A stretch of DNA of 35,714 bases from an uncultured Lachnospiraceae bacterium. Lineage in GTDB: Bacteria > Bacillota > Clostridia > Lachnospirales > Lachnospiraceae. The position numbers and the translations under genes were made by a program. The notes beneath the pieces were generated by a model. That model worked only from the letters and a program-made list of their open reading frames with translations. It did not search any database and was not told the origin of the DNA. Positions 1 to 8,547 of the stretch are shown one piece after another (position 1 is the first letter of the stretch; each line of letters opens with the position of its first letter). The stretch lies in NCBI GenBank assembly GCA_944381635.1, contig CALWLY010000031.1, positions 1-35,714 on the forward strand. Direction: 5' to 3'.

Positions 1-37
1 TGTTTAGCCCGGCATTTGGTTTATTGGGAAAGAAAAG

Positions 38-74
38 AGGGGCATCGCACTAATCACTTAGTGCGACAGCCCCT
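38..74 (-). terminator. Intrinsic terminator of the phosphofructokinase gene
   Basis: Positions 38-43 (AGGGGC) pair with 69-74, and 45-53 (TCGCACTAA) pair with 58-66 around a 4-nt loop, with a small internal bulge. Short T-rich stretches lie on both sides, so it could stop transcription from either direction. It lies 35 bp past the minus-strand stop codon at 109. Confidence 0.85.
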
Positions 75-108
75 TTTCTATATTTTTGCTTTTTAAGTCG
101 GTTCTTTC

Positions 109-1338
109 TTATTTGCGAACCAGATGTCTCGGCAGACCATTTACGAACAGAGGTGTCAGTTCGCCCATGATCAGCGGACGAGCGTATTTCTCATATCCAT
201 CGTTTAAGTTGCAGCCGTCTTCTGTGATCCATTCAGCCGGAACCGGTCTTTCAACGTTAGCGATTGCGTGGATATCGTAAGCGCTTGTACCACACTGGTA
301 AGGAGCGTCACCGTTTCTGTCCAGAGTGATCATCATACCTGTTTTGCCTTCTTCAGCTGCCAGAACTGCATCGTATCCTACCTGGAATGCTTCATTGATA
401 TCTGTCAGGGAAGCTAAGTGTGTAGCTGCTCTCTGCAGTGTGGAGAATTCGATAGCACGAGTCTTTAATCCTGTTTCAGCTGCTACCAGGTTAGCCAGGT
501 AAGAAGCTGTTCCGGATAACTGTTTGTGTCCGAAAGCATCTACTGCTTTGTCTCCGCTGCCAAGTTCGCATACGAAACGTCCGTCAGCAAGGTGAACACC
601 TTCAGAAACTGCGATAACTACAGAAGATTTTGTAGCTGCCAGTTCTTTTACTTTTGCCATGAAAGCGTCGATATCGAAATCTTTTTCAGGCAGGTAGATA
701 GCGTCAGCGCCGGAGCAGTCATCTCCTTTTGCTAAAGCAGCAGCTGCTGTCAGCCATCCTGCGTGACGTCCCATAATTTCAACAATACATACGGTAGGTT
801 TTTTAGCACCGAAAGATTCGTTGTCACGGATGATTTCTTTCATGGATGTTGCGATATATTTTGCTGCAGAACCATATCCAGGGCAGTGGTCTGTGATCGG
901 CAGATCGTTGTCGATTGTTTTGGGAACGCCCATGAATCTCTGCGGTTTGTTGTGAGCTGCTGCATAGTCGGACAGCATTTTTACAGTGTCCATGGAGTCG
1001 TTGCCGCCTGCATAGAATAAGCATTCGATGTCATGTTTTTCCATGATTTCGAAAACTTTTTCGTATACATCTTCGTGTCCTTCGATTTTAGGCATTTTGA
1101 AACGGCAGGAGCCTAAGAATGCGGAAGGTGTTCTTTTTAATAATTCGATTCCTGTCTCGTCATCCAGGTATTCGCCCAGGTCGATCATTTTATCATCCAG
1201 AAATCCTTCGATACCATGAACCATACCATAGATTTTCTTTACGCCAAGTTTTTTTGCAGCTGCGAATACACCAGCTACGGAAGAGTTAATTACGGCTGTC
1301 GGTCCGCCGGACTGTCCAACTACAATGTTTCCTCTCAT
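109..1338 (-). CDS. pfp: Pyrophosphate-dependent 6-phosphofructokinase
   Basis: This is a glycolytic phosphofructokinase of 409 residues that phosphorylates fructose-6-phosphate in the cytosol. The N-terminus has the nucleotide/PPi-binding loop GQSGGPTAVIN. Further on are GGNDSMDT, PKTIDNDLP and MGRHAGWL. An Asp after GGN (where ATP enzymes have Gly in GGDGS) and Lys in PKTIDND (Gly in ATP enzymes) are the known signature of PPi-dependent members, so pyrophosphate is the likely phosphoryl donor. The reading frame is open further upstream to 1413. AGGAG abuts the ATG at 1347 but sits 9 nt before the ATG at 1338, so I chose 1338. It is divergent from the MATE gene and monocistronic, with its own promoter and terminator. 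Donor specificity is inferred from motifs only. Confidence 0.93.
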   Translation of the reverse strand: MRGNIVVGQSGGPTAVINSSVAGVFAAAKKLGVKKIYGMVHGIEGFLDDKMIDLGEYLDDETGIELLKRTPSAFLGSCRFKMPKIEGHEDVYEKVFEIMEKHDIECLFYAGGNDSMDTVKMLSDYAAAHNKPQRFMGVPKTIDNDLPITDHCPGYGSAAKYIATSMKEIIRDNESFGAKKPTVCIVEIMGRHAGWLTAAAALAKGDDCSGADAIYLPEKDFDIDAFMAKVKELAATKSSVVIAVSEGVHLADGRFVCELGSGDKAVDAFGHKQLSGTASYLANLVAAETGLKTRAIEFSTLQRAATHLASLTDINEAFQVGYDAVLAAEEGKTGMMITLDRNGDAPYQCGTSAYDIHAIANVERPVPAEWITEDGCNLNDGYEKYARPLIMGELTPLFVNGLPRHLVRK

Positions 1339-1422
1339 TTTGAACATCTCCTTTATTAATCTGTTTGTTATTATTTTGATGAAAAGTGTCCGCAGTGCGC
1401 GACAACTCCTCATATCGTAAAA

Positions 1423-1451
1423 AGTATAGCAGATTTGCCTCTCTATGACAA
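1423..1451 (-). promoter_or_regulatory. Sigma-A promoter of the phosphofructokinase gene
   Basis: On the minus strand TTGTCA (1446-1451) and TATACT (1423-1428) are separated by 17 bp. The predicted transcript begins near 1416, giving a leader of about 78 nt before the start at 1338. Confidence 0.75.
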
Positions 1452-1513
1452 GCCGGATTTTCGCAAAAGCGCATACAGGAACTGCTGATATGCAAACTTC
1501 TCTTATTTTTCGT

Positions 1514-1542
1514 TTGTATTTCTGATTCTGTCGGGTTATACT
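1514..1542 (+). promoter_or_regulatory. Sigma-A promoter of the MATE exporter gene
   Basis: TTGTAT (1514-1519) and TATACT (1537-1542) are separated by 17 bp on the plus strand. The start codon at 1601 lies about 50 nt past the predicted transcription start. It is back to back with the phosphofructokinase promoter, about 60 bp away. Confidence 0.7.
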
Positions 1543-1600
1543 TAAAATGTATGCCCTGCGGGGACTTCAAAATCAGAGGATATGAGGGAGTTTTTAAGTT

Positions 1601-2989
1601 ATGAAAACCAAAACGGCAAACAATCAAATTACGGAGGGAGTAATTTGGAAGCAGCTGCTTCTTTTTTTCTTCCCTATTTTATTCGGCACGTTCTTTCAAC
1701 AGCTTTATAATACCACCGATGCTGTTATCGTAGGAAACTTTGTAGGCAAAGAGGCTCTCGCCTCCGTTGGAGGTCCTGCCGCTACCATTATCAACCTTCT
1801 GGTGGGATTTTTTACCGGTCTTGCCTCCGGTGCGACAGTAATCATCGCCCAGTTTTACGGTGCAGGCAAGGATGAGGAGGTCAGTCACTCCGTACATACT
1901 TCCATTGCGCTGGCCATTGCCGGCGGCGCCATTCTGACTGTGGTGGGCATTCTGATTTCCCCCACCGCTTTGAGATGGATGAACACCCCGGATGATATCA
2001 TGCAGCCTTCCATCACCTACATGACAATCTATTTTATCGGAACGATTCCTTCCCTTATTTATAATATAGCAGCCGGTATTCTTCGAGCAGTGGGGGATTC
2101 CAAACGTCCTCTTTATTTCCTCATTGCTTCCTGTTTTATCAATATTGTTCTGGACCTGTTTTTCGTGGTTGTCCTGAGGATGGGAGTAGCCGGAGTGGCC
2201 ATAGCCACCATCATTTCCCAGACGATCAGCGCTGCCATGACAATCATCGCCCTTGTGCGCACCAAAGACTCCTATCAGCTTCGTTTTAAGGAGATACGTT
2301 TCACAAAGCATATTTTTATAAGCATTGTACGGATCGGGCTGCCTGCGGGTATTCAGTCCTCCATGTACTCGATTTCCAACCTGATCATTCAGACAAGCAT
2401 CAACGGTTTCGGCACAGATACCATCGCTGCATGGACGGCTTACAGCAAAATTGACGGTATTTTCTGGATGATCATGGGAGCATTCGGCGTTGCCATCACC
2501 ACCTTCGCCGGACAGAATTTCGGCGCTGGAAAAATCAAGCGAGTTCACCGAAGTGTGGCGGTATGCCTTGGAATGTCGGCTTTTACAAGCGTTCTCTTAA
2601 GCTTTATTGTAATACAGTTCGGCAGTGTAATTTTACAGCTGTTTACCAACGATCCCGCGGTCATTGAGATTTGTATGGGGATGATCCAGATAGTGGCTCC
2701 CACTTACATAACTTACATCTGCATCGAAATTTTAGGCGGTGCGGTTCGAGGCTGCGGAGACGCTTTTATCCCTATGGTCATCACCGGTGTCGGTGTATGC
2801 CTGCTGCGTATTGTATGGATTTTCGTGGCAGTTCCCCTGCATCATGAAATCTCTACGGTAGTTTTGAGCTACCCCATCACCTGGGCCGTTACTTCCATCG
2901 CTTTTATCATTTACTATAAAAAGGGGAAATGGTCCCAGCGCAATGCGTTGGACAATGCGCCGGATCATCAGAGCACAAAAACCGCATAA
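1601..2989 (+). CDS. MATE family multidrug/cation efflux transporter
   Basis: This 462-residue polytopic membrane protein is of the multidrug and toxic compound extrusion family, which exports organic cations or other small molecules using Na+ or H+ gradients. The first segment, with FFPILFGTFFQQLYNTTDAV followed by VGNFVGKEALASVGG, is the classic MATE N-terminal signature. Hydrophobic segments repeat through the protein as expected for 12 helices, and the length is normal for the family. AGGGAG precedes the ATG at 1601. The gene stands alone between a divergent promoter and a shared terminator. The substrate cannot be told from sequence. Confidence 0.92.
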   Translation: MKTKTANNQITEGVIWKQLLLFFFPILFGTFFQQLYNTTDAVIVGNFVGKEALASVGGPAATIINLLVGFFTGLASGATVIIAQFYGAGKDEEVSHSVHTSIALAIAGGAILTVVGILISPTALRWMNTPDDIMQPSITYMTIYFIGTIPSLIYNIAAGILRAVGDSKRPLYFLIASCFINIVLDLFFVVVLRMGVAGVAIATIISQTISAAMTIIALVRTKDSYQLRFKEIRFTKHIFISIVRIGLPAGIQSSMYSISNLIIQTSINGFGTDTIAAWTAYSKIDGIFWMIMGAFGVAITTFAGQNFGAGKIKRVHRSVAVCLGMSAFTSVLLSFIVIQFGSVILQLFTNDPAVIEICMGMIQIVAPTYITYICIEILGGAVRGCGDAFIPMVITGVGVCLLRIVWIFVAVPLHHEISTVVLSYPITWAVTSIAFIIYYKKGKWSQRNALDNAPDHQSTKTA

Positions 2990-2993
2990 GCAT

Positions 2994-3038
2994 AAAAAAG
3001 GTTGTTGTAAAATCCAAAAACTTACAACAACCTTTTTT
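2994..3038. terminator. Bidirectional intrinsic terminator between convergent genes
   Basis: A 17-bp stem (2994-3010 with 3022-3038; core GGTTGTTGTAA) has an A-run on its left arm and a T-run on its right, so it serves both the MATE gene ending at 2989 and the minus-strand gene ending at 3049. Confidence 0.9.
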
Positions 3039-3048
3039 TCATCCTTTT

Positions 3049-4248
3049 TTATTTGGTATAGTTATCAAAGTAACCCTGAACAAGAATGATCGGTGTTCCT
3101 TTGTCACCGCTTCCGCTTGTCAGGTCTGCCAGAGATCCGATCAGGTCTGTCAGTCTTCTGGGTGTAGTTCCCTGAGTAACCATAGTTCCTACCAGACTTG
3201 CAGCTTTCTCATCTTTTTCTTTGATATAGTTTGAGATAGCAGCTTTCAGCTCTTCGCCTTTAAGATCTGCGAAATCATTGTCCGCCAGATATTTTAACTT
3301 CACTTCGTTGGGAGTTCCCTCCAGTCCCTTTGTATAGGCAGGAGATACTACCGGATCAGCCAGCTCCCAGATTTTTCCAACCGGATCTTTGAAAGCGCCG
3401 TCGCCGTAAATCATGACTTCAATGTTCTTTCCTGTCTTCTCAATCAGCTTAGCCTGAATGGAATCTACCATTTCCTGGCAATGGATGGGGAACAGTTTTA
3501 CAGTTTCCTCGGTTGCCTTATTGGAACCAAGCAGACCGTATCTGTCATTGTATCCGCTTCCGTCAATGCTTTCTGTCATAATATCATCCAGTGTGTATAC
3601 TTTTTCTGCGCCCGCTGCTTTTAAGATGCGTTTTGTTCTCTGGCGAGTGTGAATATCGCAAGCCAGAACACTCTTTGTATAGGAAAGGATTGCTTTGGGG
3701 TTGTTTGCGAAAATAATTTCCACCTCTGCGCCGGCTTCTGAAATGAGCTGTTTGTAGTATTCCACATAGTCCACGCCTGTGAAGACATGTTTTTTGTAGC
3801 CGAAAAGCTCACGGTATTTTTCTTCTGTCAGCACATCGCTCCAGGGATTTACTCCTTTTTCATCCATCTCATCCAGATCGATCAGGTGATTTCCCACTTC
3901 ATCGGAAGGATAGCTTAACATCAAAACTACTTTTTTGCAGCCTTTGGCAATTCCTCTTAAGCAGATGGAAAAACGATTGCGGCTTAAGATCGGGAACAGA
4001 ATTCCCACGGTGTCATCTCCGAATTTGCCTGCCACATCTTTTGCAATCTGATCGATATGTGCATAATTTCCCTGTGCTCTTGCCACTACTGCCTCTGTCA
4101 CTGCAACAACATCCTTGTCGTGCAGTTCAAATCCTTCGCTTTCAGAAGCTTTCAGTACGCTGTCCACAACTATGGAAGCTAAGTCGTCTCCCTGACGGAT
4201 AATCGGGGCTCTCAAACCTCTTGATACGGTGCCTACCATTCTATCCAT
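3049..4248 (-). CDS. Coenzyme F420-0:L-glutamate ligase family protein
   Basis: The 399-residue product resembles the F420-0:gamma-glutamyl ligase family (CofE/FbiB-type). Seen in the sequence are the N-terminal stretch APIIRQGDDLASIVVDSV and then DKDVVAVTEAVVARAQGNYA, followed by FPILSRNRFS, ANNPKAI and a GDGAFKDPVGKIWELADP stretch near the C-terminal third. The archaeal and actinobacterial enzymes add glutamate to coenzyme F420-0 in the cytosol. Clostridia generally do not make F420, so the real substrate here is unknown and may be another gamma-glutamyl acceptor. The protein is longer than CofE (about 250 residues), which suggests a family-specific C-terminal extension. GGAGG lies before the ATG at 4248. 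It is monocistronic, with a strong promoter that overlaps a palindrome. Confidence 0.8.
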   Translation of the reverse strand: MDRMVGTVSRGLRAPIIRQGDDLASIVVDSVLKASESEGFELHDKDVVAVTEAVVARAQGNYAHIDQIAKDVAGKFGDDTVGILFPILSRNRFSICLRGIAKGCKKVVLMLSYPSDEVGNHLIDLDEMDEKGVNPWSDVLTEEKYRELFGYKKHVFTGVDYVEYYKQLISEAGAEVEIIFANNPKAILSYTKSVLACDIHTRQRTKRILKAAGAEKVYTLDDIMTESIDGSGYNDRYGLLGSNKATEETVKLFPIHCQEMVDSIQAKLIEKTGKNIEVMIYGDGAFKDPVGKIWELADPVVSPAYTKGLEGTPNEVKLKYLADNDFADLKGEELKAAISNYIKEKDEKAASLVGTMVTQGTTPRRLTDLIGSLADLTSGSGDKGTPIILVQGYFDNYTK

Positions 4249-4359
4249 TTGTATTTCCTCCGTTTTTTAGTTTTTTCCAGATACTTTTTAAATTCGCGTA
4301 TCAGAAAATAAGTCATTTCCGAATACCTGCGGATTACTCCACCCAGTATATTCTTGTAT

Positions 4360-4397
4360 CCTTATAATATTATAAGGTTTCCTTTTCACCTTGGCAA
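4360..4397 (-). promoter_or_regulatory. Promoter of the F420-ligase-family gene with an 18-bp palindrome over the -10
   Basis: Minus-strand TTGCCA (4392-4397) and TATAAT (4369-4374) are separated by 17 bp. The -10 lies inside the perfect 18-bp palindrome CCTTATAATATTATAAGG (4360-4377), a possible operator. The leader to the start at 4248 would be about 115 nt. Confidence 0.7.
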
Positions 4398-4476
4398 TAA
4401 TTTTCTCTTCTCTTTAGTGCTTAAACGTGCTACTATAACAGAAAGGAAAGTCGAAGTAAAAGAGGAGGGTATCTTT

Positions 4477-5859
4477 ATGAACCAAAAAAGGAGTCAATGG
4501 GCAAGCAACATCGGCTTCATCCTGGCTGCAGCAGGAAGTGCCATAGGATTGGGAAATATCTGGAAATTTTCCGGAAAGGTAGCCGCTTACGGAGGCGGTG
4601 CCTTCATTCTTTGCTACATCATCATTGTTTTTCTCATCGGACTTCCTGTCATGCTGACAGAACTGTCCATCGGCAGACGCACACAGAAAAACGTGGTGGG
4701 AGCCTTTCATACGCTGAACCCGAAATGGACCTTTTGCGGAGTCATCGGCGTTATCACCCTTTTTGTTATTTTATCCTATTACGCAATCGTTGGCGGCTGG
4801 GTATTAAAATACATCTGGGTTTATTTGAGCGGTGCCGACTTTGGAACAGGCCAGGCGGCCTATGAAAATTATTTTACCGGTTTTATTGCAAAACCTGTGG
4901 AACCGCTTATCTGGGGCGCCGTTTTTCTCATCCTGTGTATCTACGTCGTTGTCCGCGGGGTGTCTCAGGGAATCGAACGGGTCAGCAAGTTTCTCATGCC
5001 GTGTCTGTTTCTGCTCCTGATTGCCTGTGTCATCCGTGCTGTCACCCTTCCTGGAGCCATGGAAGGCGTAAGTTATCTGTTTTCTATCCATCCGGAAGAT
5101 ATCGGCATGAACACTTTTGTAGGAGCCCTCGGGCAGGCCTTTTTCTCCCTTTCTGTGGGAATGGGCATTATGATCACTTACGGTTCCTACGTTCCCAAAA
5201 AAGAAAATCTGGTAAAGAGCGCTGCCTGGATTTGCTGTCTGGACACACTGGTTGCCATCCTGGCCGCAGTTGCCATCGTCCCGGTGGTCTTTGTAACTAT
5301 GGGTTCTGATAAGCTTGGCATGGGAGGAAGCTTTGCCTTCATCGCTCTCCCTGAAGTTTTCGCGCAGATGCCCGGCGGGCGCTGGTTTGGCTGCTTCTTT
5401 TTCCTTCTGCTCTTCCTGGCAGCTCTCACAAGTGCGATCAGCATTCTGGAAAGCTGTGTCTCTTTTCTGACGGAAGAATTCCATCTTAGCCGCCTGAAAG
5501 CCACTCTTATTCTGGCAATTCCCATGACAGTTTTAAGCGCCGGCTATTCTCTGTCTCAGTCAAGTGCACGGGGAATCAACCTTCCCTGGTTTGACTTTGC
5601 CAATGGTTTACAGATGCTTCCCATGAACGCTGTTATGGAAAAATTCACCGACAACCTGATGATACCTCTGGGCGGTCTCTTCTTCTGCATCTTTGTAGGA
5701 TGGATATGGGGTACTAAAAATGCCGCCGCAGAAATCGAGAGCGAGAGAAATACGTTCCGTCTGAAAAAGGTCTGGTCCTTTATCGTCCGCTTTCTCGCCC
5801 CGGTCTTCATTTTACTGATCTTGTATTTTACCATTGGTCTTGGACAGGGATTGTCCTGA
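4477..5859 (+). CDS. Sodium-dependent neurotransmitter:sodium symporter (NSS) family transporter
   Basis: This 460-residue polytopic membrane protein belongs to the NSS/SNF family, which imports amino acids or related amines with Na+. The first helix has SNIGFILAAAGSAIGLGNIW, the family hallmark forming the Na+ and substrate site. Family members usually follow with RFPY, but here it is KFSGK, so the substrate pocket may differ. GGGAF and the GAFHTLNPKW loop region also fit. The length is normal for bacterial members. The frame is open from 4354, but AGGAGGG at 4462-4468 lies just before the ATG at 4477, which also begins the conserved region. It is followed by a strong terminator. The substrate is not predictable. 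Confidence 0.9.
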   Translation: MNQKRSQWASNIGFILAAAGSAIGLGNIWKFSGKVAAYGGGAFILCYIIIVFLIGLPVMLTELSIGRRTQKNVVGAFHTLNPKWTFCGVIGVITLFVILSYYAIVGGWVLKYIWVYLSGADFGTGQAAYENYFTGFIAKPVEPLIWGAVFLILCIYVVVRGVSQGIERVSKFLMPCLFLLLIACVIRAVTLPGAMEGVSYLFSIHPEDIGMNTFVGALGQAFFSLSVGMGIMITYGSYVPKKENLVKSAAWICCLDTLVAILAAVAIVPVVFVTMGSDKLGMGGSFAFIALPEVFAQMPGGRWFGCFFFLLLFLAALTSAISILESCVSFLTEEFHLSRLKATLILAIPMTVLSAGYSLSQSSARGINLPWFDFANGLQMLPMNAVMEKFTDNLMIPLGGLFFCIFVGWIWGTKNAAAEIESERNTFRLKKVWSFIVRFLAPVFILLILYFTIGLGQGLS

Positions 5860-5945
5860 CAGAATGACGTGGGTAAGGGCATGTACTTGTATTGATCGCG
5901 GCTGCCGTCAGGCAATCGTTACTTTGCCGCCCTGATAAATAAATC

Positions 5946-5978
5946 CCCCCGGCAGCGAAAAAATTATGCTGCCGGGGG
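5946..5978. terminator. Intrinsic terminator, convergent genes
   Basis: CCCCCGGCAGC (5946-5956) pairs perfectly with 5968-5978 around an 11-nt loop. ATTTTATT follows on the plus strand and GATTTATTT on the minus strand. It closes the NSS gene and the last lipoprotein unit of the large minus-strand locus. Confidence 0.9.
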
Positions 5979-6034
5979 ATTTTATTCACTCTTTAATAGC
6001 CGGCAAATCCTGTCAGCTTCGCAATTATTCTCCT

Positions 6035-7183
6035 CTAACTTCCGCTGTTTTCTCCTAACAACAGCATTTCTCTCACTTCATCGTACTCATCCGGCAGCAC
6101 CTGCGACAGTAAGCCGGACACTTTTACACGAAACACGGTTCCGTCCTCATATTCTACCGCCAGCACCATGTACTGGGGATCCGTGATCTCCTCTTCATCC
6201 GTTTCGGATTCCCAGCTGAAAACTCCGTACTTATCCAGCGCCTCCGCTATCTTTTGTCCGTCCGCATAATATCCGCCCTGTGTCTGATAAAGATTATCAA
6301 AGAGATACGCATCCGACGTTTGATACCGTTTTCTATCCAGCAGATCATAATATACACATTCCGTACTTGTATTCTTGTTTTCCATAAAAGCAATGGCATA
6401 TACATTCTCTGTAAAATCAGACATACGGTTTTCTATGTCGTCTTCAAGGAGATAACTCACATCAAACAGGCCGCCTTTGCGATCCGGTTCGTATTCTTCC
6501 AGAAGTAAAGGTATGTTGAGCGTGTCCACATCTTCTTCCGTGATGACGAAATCTTCAATAAACTGTTCAAGATCGATTCCGCGGTACTGTTCTTTTGTAA
6601 GTCCTGCCGCCTGAATCAGTTCTTCCGGAGTAATCAGTCTCTGTTCTGAATCCATCTCTTCCCTGTCTTCTCTCACATAGATGCCCGGTTTCTTATCCAA
6701 ACTCCAAAGAAACCACTCCTTGTTAAAAGTTTCTTCTGTAGTAATCTCTATTGCAGTAAGCCCTGCTTTATCCGGCTCTTCTCTGTGGAAAGGAATATAA
6801 ATATATGCTATTTTGTATTGTGCTTCATCTGTAATAACTGAATAATGTCCTCTCAATTCCCGCCAGATTGTTTTTCCGTATTCACTTTTTTCATGAGAAC
6901 TTGCATTTCCTTTCCAGCTTTTACATTGGCCTTGAAAAAAATCTATGAAGTCCTCTGCCTGTTCCGTTAAGTTTAACGTACTGTCCCCGGCATATTGCGA
7001 AAATAACCCTGCCAGTGCTTTTGCATCTTCCTTTTCTGCGCACTCGATAATGTTTTCTATCATTTCATCAGCCAATTCTTTATCAGAGCGAAATTCATTG
7101 GATGATCCTCTCCTGAAAACGATGCATCCGCTCAGACTGCATACAAGGATGCAGCATACCGTAAGCAATAAAATCTTCCTCAT
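6035..7183 (-). CDS. Lipoprotein of unknown function, last gene of the kinase-1 unit
   Basis: The 382-residue product has a lipoprotein signal peptide: MRK, a hydrophobic core and lipobox LSGC with Cys20. The mature protein should therefore be anchored outside the membrane. The region after the lipobox (residues about 30-150: SDKELADEMIENIIECAEKE, then LAGLFSQYA) resembles the DUF5104 type of Firmicute lipoproteins, but I hold that loosely. The rest is acidic, soluble and unrecognised, ending in a small beta-rich part with YMVLAVEYEDGTVFRVKVSG. GAGGGAAG lies before the ATG. It is the last gene before the terminator at 5946, 240 nt past the YD-repeat lipoprotein, and the gap holds gene debris. 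A role beside the secretion locus is inferred from position only. Confidence 0.75.
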   Translation of the reverse strand: MRKILLLTVCCILVCSLSGCIVFRRGSSNEFRSDKELADEMIENIIECAEKEDAKALAGLFSQYAGDSTLNLTEQAEDFIDFFQGQCKSWKGNASSHEKSEYGKTIWRELRGHYSVITDEAQYKIAYIYIPFHREEPDKAGLTAIEITTEETFNKEWFLWSLDKKPGIYVREDREEMDSEQRLITPEELIQAAGLTKEQYRGIDLEQFIEDFVITEEDVDTLNIPLLLEEYEPDRKGGLFDVSYLLEDDIENRMSDFTENVYAIAFMENKNTSTECVYYDLLDRKRYQTSDAYLFDNLYQTQGGYYADGQKIAEALDKYGVFSWESETDEEEITDPQYMVLAVEYEDGTVFRVKVSGLLSQVLPDEYDEVREMLLLGENSGS

Positions 7184-7239
7184 GATATTTCTTCCCTCAA
7201 ATATTCTCTAAACAGGTCTTGTTCCATATCCACTACCTC

Positions 7240-7380
7240 ACTTCAAAATCGTAAAAACCAATCTGCCATCCTCATTATAAGCCAATTCATATCCTCCTGT
7301 CTATCTCGGCAGACTGCTGATAAAATACCTCTCCTCCACTGTCTCTTTTCCATCTGCTTCCTGTATTCCATTTCTCCATC
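7240..7380 (-). pseudogene. Gene debris with a possible transposase remnant
   Basis: In one minus-strand frame, positions 7304-7378 read ADGKETVEERYFISSLP before a TAG stop. This resembles the region of ISAs1-type transposases that precedes the RxHWxIE motif. After the stop the same frame continues with GYELAYNEDGRLVFTILK and ends near 7242. No start codon, catalytic motifs or inverted repeats are present, so it is only a short decayed fragment between two lipoprotein genes. Confidence 0.35.
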
Positions 7381-7422
7381 ACATTGCACAGAAAACCACT
7401 TTCTTACATTAAACTAACATTT

Positions 7423-8547
7423 TTATTCCTGATCGTATTGCGTTTCTTCTTCGTTAATCAAATTTCCCTCTTCGTCAAATTCATACGATGAAATACTTGT
7501 CACATTTCCATTTTCATCATAGCTTGTAACCAGTGTTACATTTCCGTTCGCATCATACTCGTAGGTTCTGTACCAGGACAATTCTCTATCTCCATGATAC
7601 TGTGCCATATATATGGTGTTTCCATTTTCATCATGCTCATATTCGTTTACTAGCGTGTCTCCTTCAGCAAAAGTTTCAATTTCCTGAATCAGATTGCCAG
7701 CCTCATCATACCGGTACTCTACAGTCGTGTCAATTTCTTCTTCGGAAAGTCCACGGGTTTCTTTAATGACTCGGCCGGCTTCATCATATTCCCGCAAAGT
7801 TATTTCCTCTAAGTTGCCGTCTGGATCATATGATTCGATTTTCACTGCATTTCCATCTTCATCATATTGGTATTTGAGAATTCCTACGCGCCCGTCATAA
7901 ACGTCATGCCATTCCTGAATCACTTTGCCCTGTTCGTCATATACAGCCTCTGCCCTTCCTATCTCATTGCCATTTCCATCATAGGCGATAACACCTTTTG
8001 GAGACCTGTCCGGATTGTAAGAGTACACATGATACCACAGCAAAGCGCCCCCTTCATCATAGACTGAACTTCTTCGAAGATTACCTGAAGAATCTATAAC
8101 ATCTCCGCTTTCTATCTCCTCTATTTTTTCCTGAAGTCTTTCATCTGCTGTCTGCTCCAGTCCTGCACGAAGAATTTCTTCTGCCAGTTCAAACTCTCCC
8201 TGGCGGATGCAGGCATCGGCGGCTCCCAGATAGCCCTCTGGATTTTGTCCATCCGATTCGATAGCTTTCTGATAATCTGCCAGCGCTGCTGCCAGGTTTT
8301 CTTCGGTTTCTCCCATTCCTATGTACGCCTGGCCTCGTCCAATGTATGCCAGAGCCTGATTCGGCTCTATTTCGATGGCTGCCGTGAAGGCTACCATCGC
8401 TTCCTCATAATTTCCTTCCGTCAGGTACTGCATACCAAGATCGTACTGTTTTTGCCATCTGGCTTCTTTTCCGCAGGCTGTCATAAAAATCATAGTCATG
8501 ACGAACATGATCGTAACCCATGCTCTTCTTCTATTTTTTTTACTCAT
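7423..8547 (-). CDS. Lipoprotein with TPR repeats and C-terminal YD-like repeats
   Basis: The product is 374 residues. The signal peptide ends with lipobox MTAC, so it is anchored on the outer face of the membrane. Residues about 30-145 contain TPR repeats (YLTEGNYEEAMVAFTAAIEI, PEGYLGAADACIRQGEFELA). The second half is a run of roughly 20-residue YD-type repeats with turns such as YDEDGN, YDEAGR, YDEAGN, YDANGN and YDENGN, like those that build beta shells in RHS/wall-associated proteins. There is no RHS core or toxin end. The ATG at 8547 overlaps the stop of the tiny upstream gene (TGATG), implying translational coupling. A TTG at 8550, 8 nt after GGAG, is an alternative start. It probably binds an extracellular partner, but none is known. 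Confidence 0.8.
   Translation of the reverse strand: MSKKNRRRAWVTIMFVMTMIFMTACGKEARWQKQYDLGMQYLTEGNYEEAMVAFTAAIEIEPNQALAYIGRGQAYIGMGETEENLAAALADYQKAIESDGQNPEGYLGAADACIRQGEFELAEEILRAGLEQTADERLQEKIEEIESGDVIDSSGNLRRSSVYDEGGALLWYHVYSYNPDRSPKGVIAYDGNGNEIGRAEAVYDEQGKVIQEWHDVYDGRVGILKYQYDEDGNAVKIESYDPDGNLEEITLREYDEAGRVIKETRGLSEEEIDTTVEYRYDEAGNLIQEIETFAEGDTLVNEYEHDENGNTIYMAQYHGDRELSWYRTYEYDANGNVTLVTSYDENGNVTSISSYEFDEEGNLINEEETQYDQE

Noticed and set aside
3-53. Plus-strand open frame ending GLLGKKRGASH at the left edge, like a gene tail
   Set aside because: Its stop lies inside the terminator stem and only 16 codons are visible; it cannot be told from chance.
1679-2548. Long minus-strand open frame opposite the MATE gene
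   Set aside because: Antisense shadow of a clear transporter; Gly/Asn/His-rich with no domain.
7180-7227. 15-codon frame with GTGAGG upstream, overlapping the lipoprotein start as ATGA
   Set aside because: Very short, no recognisable feature; may be leader or chance. Kept only as a note.
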